From assembly GCA_965371445.1 (NCBI GenBank), contig CBDUYN010000244.1, positions 1-12,553 on the forward strand: DNA of 12,553 bases, given 5' to 3'. This DNA is from DASWIG01 sp965371445. GTDB taxonomy: Bacteria > Acidobacteriota > Thermoanaerobaculia > Multivoradales > J023. The position numbers were made by a program, and so were the translations under genes. The notes under the pieces are model-generated. The model worked only from the letters and a program-made list of their open reading frames with translations. It had not been told where the DNA came from and ran no database searches. Within the stretch, counting starts at the first letter, position 1, and the number at the start of each line of letters is the position of its first letter. This document shows positions 6,728-12,553 of this stretch, in pieces.

Positions 6728-7613
6728 AAGCGTGTTGATCCGACTGGACCCGTTGCGCACGGGCGAGCTCGATCCGCGGGAACGCAAAGTCATCGAGGAC
6801 CACCTCGGTGAATGCCGATCCTGCCGGGACTCGCTCGGGGAGATCACCGGCTTCGCCGAGACGGCGCCGTCGCTCATGGGCGAGTGCCCGATGTCGTTCA
6901 GCGAAGCCCTCATCCGCGAGCTCGTGGACGGCTACGACAAAGTCTCCGTCGGAGGTGTCGACCTCTGGGTCGTGTTCTCCTCCGAGGGCATCACGACGAT
7001 CGCGATGGGCGCCAAGTCGCCGGAGGAGCTCACCCTCGAGTACGAGAAGCGGTTCCGGCGCGACCTGCGCCGCACGCGGCTTCCTGAGCCCTTCGCGGCG
7101 GAGATCGCCGAAGCCCTGCAAGGCGCCAGCGGCGCGCGGCCCGACGTCGACCTGTCGCGGATGCCGGAGTTCGAGCGCCGGGTCCTCGAGACGTTGCTCA
7201 CGATTCCAAAGGGCGAGGTGCGCAGCTACGCCTGGGTCGCCCGCGAGTCGGGCAAACCCGCGGCGACGCGCGCGGTGGGCAATACCTGTGCCCGCAACCC
7301 TGTTCCCTTCGTCGTCCCGTGTCACCGCGTCGTGCCGTCGACCGGAGGGGTCGGCGCCTACGCCCACGGCAGCGCGATGAAGCGGCGGCTGCTCACCCGG
7401 GAGGGGGTCGACGTTGCCCAGATCGATCGGCTGAATAAAAAGCACGCCCGCTACGTGGTCTCGCCGTCGGGAAACGAGTACTGCTTCCCCACCTGCCGCG
7501 GGGTGCGTCACATCGCGCCCGAGAACCTCGTTCTGGTCCGCGACGAACGGGAAGCCGAGGCCAAAGGGCTCGTACCTTGCAACTGGTGCCGCCCCCTGGC
7601 GCGGGCCGCCTGA
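6717..7613 (+). CDS. anti-sigma zinc domain / O6-alkylguanine methyltransferase / Ada Cys4 fusion
   Basis: The 298-residue product has three parts. Residues 1-45 are a zf-HC2/ZAS-type anti-sigma zinc domain with C3, H29, C33 and C36 (HxxxCxxC). Residues about 57-140 match the N-terminal ribonuclease-like domain of MGMT/Ogt, and about 148-232 the catalytic domain: RAVGNTCARNP (arginine finger R185, N189), then PCHRVV with acceptor C202. Residues about 242-293 match the Ada metal-binding domain with C256, C260, C288 and C291 (CFPTC and CNWC, 27 residues between the pairs; E. coli Ada has 26). All known catalytic and zinc residues are present. Unlike Ada, the Cys4 domain is at the C-terminus and there is no AraC helix-turn-helix. 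The ATG at 6717 overlaps the sigma gene by 11 bases and has GAGGAG at 6704-6709. Likely role: anti-sigma for the ECF factor that also repairs and senses DNA methylation. Domain calls are firm; the regulatory role is inferred. Confidence 0.92.
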   Translation: MRCRSVLIRLDPLRTGELDPRERKVIEDHLGECRSCRDSLGEITGFAETAPSLMGECPMSFSEALIRELVDGYDKVSVGGVDLWVVFSSEGITTIAMGAKSPEELTLEYEKRFRRDLRRTRLPEPFAAEIAEALQGASGARPDVDLSRMPEFERRVLETLLTIPKGEVRSYAWVARESGKPAATRAVGNTCARNPVPFVVPCHRVVPSTGGVGAYAHGSAMKRRLLTREGVDVAQIDRLNKKHARYVVSPSGNEYCFPTCRGVRHIAPENLVLVRDEREAEAKGLVPCNWCRPLARAA

Positions 7614-7621
7614 GAATCGCC

Positions 7622-8164
7622 ATGGAGCCGGCAGTCACCGCCCCGTGCAACGGGCAAGCCTCGCCCGACCTCTATGCCATCACCGTCCCGGCGGACGTCT
7701 TCACGGGAGATTTCTACTTCTTCTCCGCTCGCCGAGACGGCGACTGGTTCGCCATCGGCGACGTGACCGGCCACGGCCTCGACTCGGCGGTCTACATGGC
7801 GATGATCCAGGAGCTTATCGAAGAGCGGTTGGGAGACGGCGGCCGCCATCGGCCGTCGGAGGTCGTCGCCTCGGTCCACGAAGCGCTGCTTCCCGAGCTG
7901 CCGCTCGACCGCTTCGTATCCCTCGTTCTCGGACACCTGTCGCCCGATGGGCGGTTGCGGCTCACCAACGCCGGCCACTGTCCGCCGCAGCTGCTCCGGC
8001 GCGACGGCAGCGTCGTCGCGGTGCCGGCGCAGGGGGCGGTCCTGAGCGTCATCTCGCCGCCCGGGTGGAGCGAGTTCACTTGCCGCTCTCACATCCACTT
8101 CGCTCATTCCGCTCCTGCACCCGGGTCGACCCGGTGGTCTCCCTACGGCGATGGGGGTTGCTGA
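7622..8164 (+). CDS. SpoIIE/RsbU-type PP2C phosphatase, C-terminally truncated
   Basis: Residues about 14-150 carry the SpoIIE phosphatase core: ITVPADVFTGDFYFF (metal-binding Asp of the usual GGD), IGDVTGHGLDSAVYMAMI, and LTNAGHCPPQLLRRDG. The usual end of the domain (GDxLLLYTDG-xTEA and a final metal-binding Asp, about 50 residues) is missing. After GWSEFTCR the sequence becomes unrelated and stops at 8164, one base before the convergent maeB stop. It may be inactive. ATG 7622 begins eight bases after the methyltransferase fusion; a TTG at 7577 preceded by AAAGGG is an alternative start inside that gene. Such phosphatases usually dephosphorylate SpoIIAA-like anti-anti-sigma proteins, but none is encoded here. 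Confidence 0.75.
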   Translation: MEPAVTAPCNGQASPDLYAITVPADVFTGDFYFFSARRDGDWFAIGDVTGHGLDSAVYMAMIQELIEERLGDGGRHRPSEVVASVHEALLPELPLDRFVSLVLGHLSPDGRLRLTNAGHCPPQLLRRDGSVVAVPAQGAVLSVISPPGWSEFTCRSHIHFAHSAPAPGSTRWSPYGDGGC

Positions 8165-8165
8165 T

Positions 8166-10451
<2,286 letters not shown>

Positions 10452-10910
10452 GGGGGCTTCCTCTTCGGAGGTTCGGGGCCTGGAACCGGCAGGGATCCTA
10501 CCCCACTTCTCTGCCGGTCGGCCGTCCTTGAGGTTTTCGCGGTGACAACCGTCCTCCTCAGGAGGCGAGCCTCGTACGCGGCGGCTCCCAAGCGGGACAG
10601 CCGGCGGCTCACCACGGTGACGCCCCGGCGACCCGGAGGTCGACGTCTACGCCACGGTGGTCGGCTACGACCGCCAGCTCGATGTCGCCGCAGGCTCGCT
10701 CGGTGGATGCCCCTGTCGATCTCGAAGGTGTCGACGTCGCCCTCGATCAACCGCCACGTCGGTTGTCCATGGGGCCAGTGCCAGGCGATCCGACTTGGCT
10801 GGCGCATACGGTGTACGCCCATCCCCTGGCAACGGTCGGCCGGGGCTGAGGCCGTCCTCCAGGGGGCCCGGGCGTCCGGGCTCGCGGTAGCCTTCTCTCC
10901 AAAAAGTCCA
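10452..10910. other. intergenic region with no recognisable gene
   Basis: These bases separate maeB from the recombinase segment. Up to about 10890 the DNA is GC-rich like the flanking genes and has open frames on both strands, but none shows a start with a ribosome binding site or a recognisable family. One + strand reading (PEVDVYATVVGYDRQLDVAAG, about 10636-10700) and one - strand reading (around 10700-10810) look protein-like and may be gene remnants. The maeB promoter must lie at its left end. Confidence 0.4.
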
Positions 10911-10928
10911 CAGAATTTGCAAAATCTG
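10911..10928. promoter_or_regulatory. 18-bp near-perfect palindrome at the AT-rich boundary
   Basis: CAGAATTTGCAAAATCTG pairs with its own reverse complement at 16 of 18 positions. One further A/T pair flanks it, giving ACAGAATTTGCAAAATCTGT at 10910-10929. It lies where composition changes from GC-rich to AT-rich, about 90 bases before the recombinase gene. A regulator site or recombinase arm site is possible. Confidence 0.35.
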
Positions 10929-10965
10929 TACCTTTTAGCGCAGGCTCAGCTGCATCATCAGTAGA

Positions 10966-10986
10966 AATCTCTATAATGCAGAGATT
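10966..10986. promoter_or_regulatory. dyad 1 upstream of the recombinase, containing a TATAAT
   Basis: Perfect 7-bp arms AATCTCT (10966-10972) and AGAGATT (10980-10986) flank a 7-base spacer ATAATGC. The geometry of two short inverted arms around a 6-8 bp spacer matches tyrosine recombinase core sites. The same bases contain a consensus -10 hexamer TATAAT (10972-10977), suitably placed to drive the gene at 11017, but with no good -35. The site could therefore be a recombination core, an operator over the promoter, or both. Confidence 0.45.
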
Positions 10987-11006
10987 CTGATACTCAATGA
11001 TGTTGG

Positions 11007-11027
11007 AATCTCTGAAATGGAGAGCTT
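11007..11027. repeat. dyad 2, imperfect direct repeat of dyad 1 over the recombinase start codon
   Basis: AATCTCT (11007-11013), spacer GAAATGG and AGAGCTT (11021-11027) repeat dyad 1 at 17 of 21 positions, exactly 41 bp downstream, about four helical turns. The start codon at 11017-11019 sits in the spacer, flanked by CTCT/AGAG. Binding there, or an RNA hairpin with the ATG in the loop, could limit expression of the recombinase. Confidence 0.5.
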
Positions 11028-11979
11028 TGTGCGACTGACCAAGGCCATCGACCGATTCCTGAGCGGCTACTTCTCAACATGTCAACGTAGCGAAAAGACG
11101 ATCCGGGCGTACAGCATCGACCTGAGGCAGTTCCGGGAGCACGTGGGAGGCCGTAAGAGCCTCGCCAGGATCGGCCCGGAGGAGCTTGAGGGCTGGGCGG
11201 CGGAGCTCAAGGGGGCGGGCTACGCCTCGTCGTCGATCCGGCGGAAGTTCGCGGCGCTGAAGGTCTTCTTCGGCTACTGGGTCCGCCGGGGGGAGCTGGA
11301 GCAGTCGCCGACCTGGCGGATCCGGCTGGACCTGGCCCCGGAGAGGGTGCTGGTGAAGGTGCTGACGGTCGACGAGGTGCGTCGGATCCTGCGTCAGGCG
11401 AAGCAGGAGCTTGGGCGCTATCCGCGGCGGCTTTCGACGTCGATCGATGAGACGTTCCTTGCGCTGCGGAACCTCGCGATCGTCGAGCTTTTGTTTGCGA
11501 CCGGGATTCGGGTGGGGGAGCTGGCATCGTTGGCGTTGGGCGACCTTCACCTGGAGGAGCGCGCGCTTACCGTCAACGGGAAGGGTTCGCGGCAACGGCT
11601 GGCGTTGTTGCCTGACAGCGAGTCTTATCGTGCGGTCGCTACGTATGCTGAGCACCGCCAGAATATTCCCGCTGACCATGCTGATCTCTTCGTCAACGCG
11701 TTTGGCGGGGCTCTGTCGACCCAAGGGGCCGCAAATGTCGTTTCTCGACTGGCCGTAAGGGCACAGATCGTTCAGCGAGTGACTCCACACATGTTCCGCC
11801 ATACAGTGGCTACCCTTCTTCTACAAAGCGGTGCCGACATCCGGATAGTCCAAGAATTTTTGGGCCACGCAACCATCAGCACGACTCAGCGCTATACCCA
11901 TATCACGAAATCTCACTTGGATCAAAAGCTCAGGCAACATCATCCCAACCTTCACTGCCTCAAGCGAACTCACGCCTGA
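11017..11979 (+). CDS. tyrosine recombinase/integrase (XerC/XerD-like)
   Basis: The 320-residue product is a complete phage-integrase-family recombinase. An N-terminal SAM-like core-binding domain (about 8-92; SEKTIRAYSIDLRQF, then SIRRKFAALKVFFGYWVRRG) precedes the catalytic domain (about 114-300). The full catalytic set is present: R165 (ATGIRVGELASL), K189 (GKGSRQR), H258 and R261 (HMFRHTVATLL), H284 (FLGHATISTTQRYTH) and the nucleophile Y293. It therefore looks active. No excisionase or other phage gene is adjacent, and no tRNA was seen. The start codon lies inside a dyad that repeats 41 bp upstream, and the ribosome binding site is poor, so expression is probably low. From about 11580 codons become more A/T-rich than in the first half. 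It could serve integration of a mobile segment or, less likely, chromosome dimer resolution. Confidence 0.92.
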   Translation: MESFVRLTKAIDRFLSGYFSTCQRSEKTIRAYSIDLRQFREHVGGRKSLARIGPEELEGWAAELKGAGYASSSIRRKFAALKVFFGYWVRRGELEQSPTWRIRLDLAPERVLVKVLTVDEVRRILRQAKQELGRYPRRLSTSIDETFLALRNLAIVELLFATGIRVGELASLALGDLHLEERALTVNGKGSRQRLALLPDSESYRAVATYAEHRQNIPADHADLFVNAFGGALSTQGAANVVSRLAVRAQIVQRVTPHMFRHTVATLLLQSGADIRIVQEFLGHATISTTQRYTHITKSHLDQKLRQHHPNLHCLKRTHA

Positions 11980-12553
11980 GCCACAACCTCATCCATTAAT
12001 CGGAAGCGCCGTCTAATATTCATGTAATCTCGTAATCTTCACGATCCAAGGCACACCTTTCACACGCGACCGACGATCACCCGAAGATCCTCACCAGCTC
12101 GAACACCTGGGATCACGCGGGCCCTCCGACTCGCCACCTGCGAGAGGTCACGGCACTCAGGCCCACGAAGCGGGCTTACTCACCTACGTGAACTCGACGA
12201 TTCCTACAAGCAGGGCCTGGCTGAGTACTGCCATCACCATCGACTGATTCTTTGGCCGGCCTCGCGACGATCCCAGCAGTGTTCCACGGCCAGCCTCCGG
12301 ATCTCGGGCGGGTAGCGCCAGCTCGCCCGACCGGGGTCTCCGTTCGGCGGCCTCGCGGGAAAGCCTTGCTCGATCCATGACTTTCTCCTTTCAAGAATAG
12401 CCTGGCCGATCTCAACCGACCGGCCAAGCCGGAGTAGAGCGAGGAGACACTGGCGTTCTTTTTCTTGCGAGCCTGACCGACCACAGGGGACCAACAAGAG
12501 GGAGCAGAGCGATAAAAGGTAAACAAGAACAGGCAGGGATAACTAGGAATTAT
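11980..12553. other. largely non-coding region downstream of the recombinase
   Basis: No complete gene was recognised. The first 70 bases are AT-rich (TCTAATATTCATGTAATCTC and similar) with no clear terminator hairpin after the recombinase stop. The rest is GC-rich, with only weak - strand coding signals, listed separately. The right edge is AT-rich again and cuts off whatever lies beyond. Confidence 0.5.
12184..12497 (-). pseudogene. possible remnant of a transposase-like helix-turn-helix gene
   Basis: On the - strand an ATG at 12378 has a strong ribosome binding sequence (AAAGGAG seven bases before), but its own 64-residue frame (starting MDRARLSREAAERR) soon loses any family character. 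A neighbouring frame (12234-12497) reads WRYPPEIRRLAVEHCWDRREAG and ends ISRW, stop. This loosely resembles the first helices of transposase N-terminal HTH domains. A frameshift between the two would reconcile them. The match is weak and the identity uncertain; it may be a chance reading. Confidence 0.25.

Noticed and set aside
12027..12033. AATCTC motif downstream of the recombinase as a third copy of the dyad
   Set aside because: Only six or seven bases match and no opposing arm is present at the right spacing.

Overview
The window is high-GC DNA. It carries an outer-membrane TolC-type gene, a secreted zinc protease with a disulfide-rich tail, a MaeB-type malic enzyme and an ECF sigma operon. 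Together these suggest a high-GC Gram-negative bacterium. The style resembles Acidobacteriota (Thermoanaerobaculia-like) or a related soil or sediment lineage, but that assignment is an impression from gene style and not a proven one. No rRNA, tRNA or CRISPR array was seen.

Layout. Positions 1-697 hold the tail of an upstream reading frame overlapped by ATGA with a TlpA-like thioredoxin-fold protein. Positions 895-2880 are a gene graveyard: an ABC_sub_bind/TolC fusion gene broken by an internal deletion and frameshift, followed by an orphan piece of a quinone-oxidoreductase-like (MDR) dehydrogenase. Positions 3188-5662 encode a secreted M4 (thermolysin-family) metalloprotease. A 15-bp palindrome touches its ribosome binding site, and tandem hairpins, one of them a terminator, follow it. 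Positions 6089-8164 are a tight + strand cluster: an ECF sigma factor, then an overlapping gene for a three-part fusion (zinc anti-sigma domain, O6-methylguanine-DNA methyltransferase, Ada-type four-cysteine domain), then a C-terminally truncated SpoIIE/RsbU-type phosphatase. The malic enzyme gene maeB lies convergently at 8166-10451 on the - strand. From about 10900 the sequence becomes visibly more AT-rich. It carries dyads and a direct repeat in front of a complete tyrosine recombinase (11017-11979), followed by a largely non-coding stretch with a weak transposase-like helix-turn-helix remnant.

The most interesting object is the sigma/anti-sigma pair. E. coli Ada joins a methyl-phosphotriester-sensing Cys4 domain, an AraC DNA-binding domain and a methyltransferase in one protein. 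Here the same two chemical sensor/repair domains are present in permuted order, the AraC domain is missing, and an N-terminal HxxxCxxC anti-sigma domain is present, encoded directly after an ECF sigma factor. The simplest reading is an alkylation-sensing anti-sigma factor: DNA methylation damage would be repaired and sensed by the anti-sigma itself, freeing the sigma factor. This is inference from domain architecture and gene order and has not been tested.

Several genes end abruptly (the TolC fusion, the MDR fragment, the phosphatase). This indicates repeated deletion or rearrangement around a recombinase-bearing segment, or assembly joins if the source is a metagenome.
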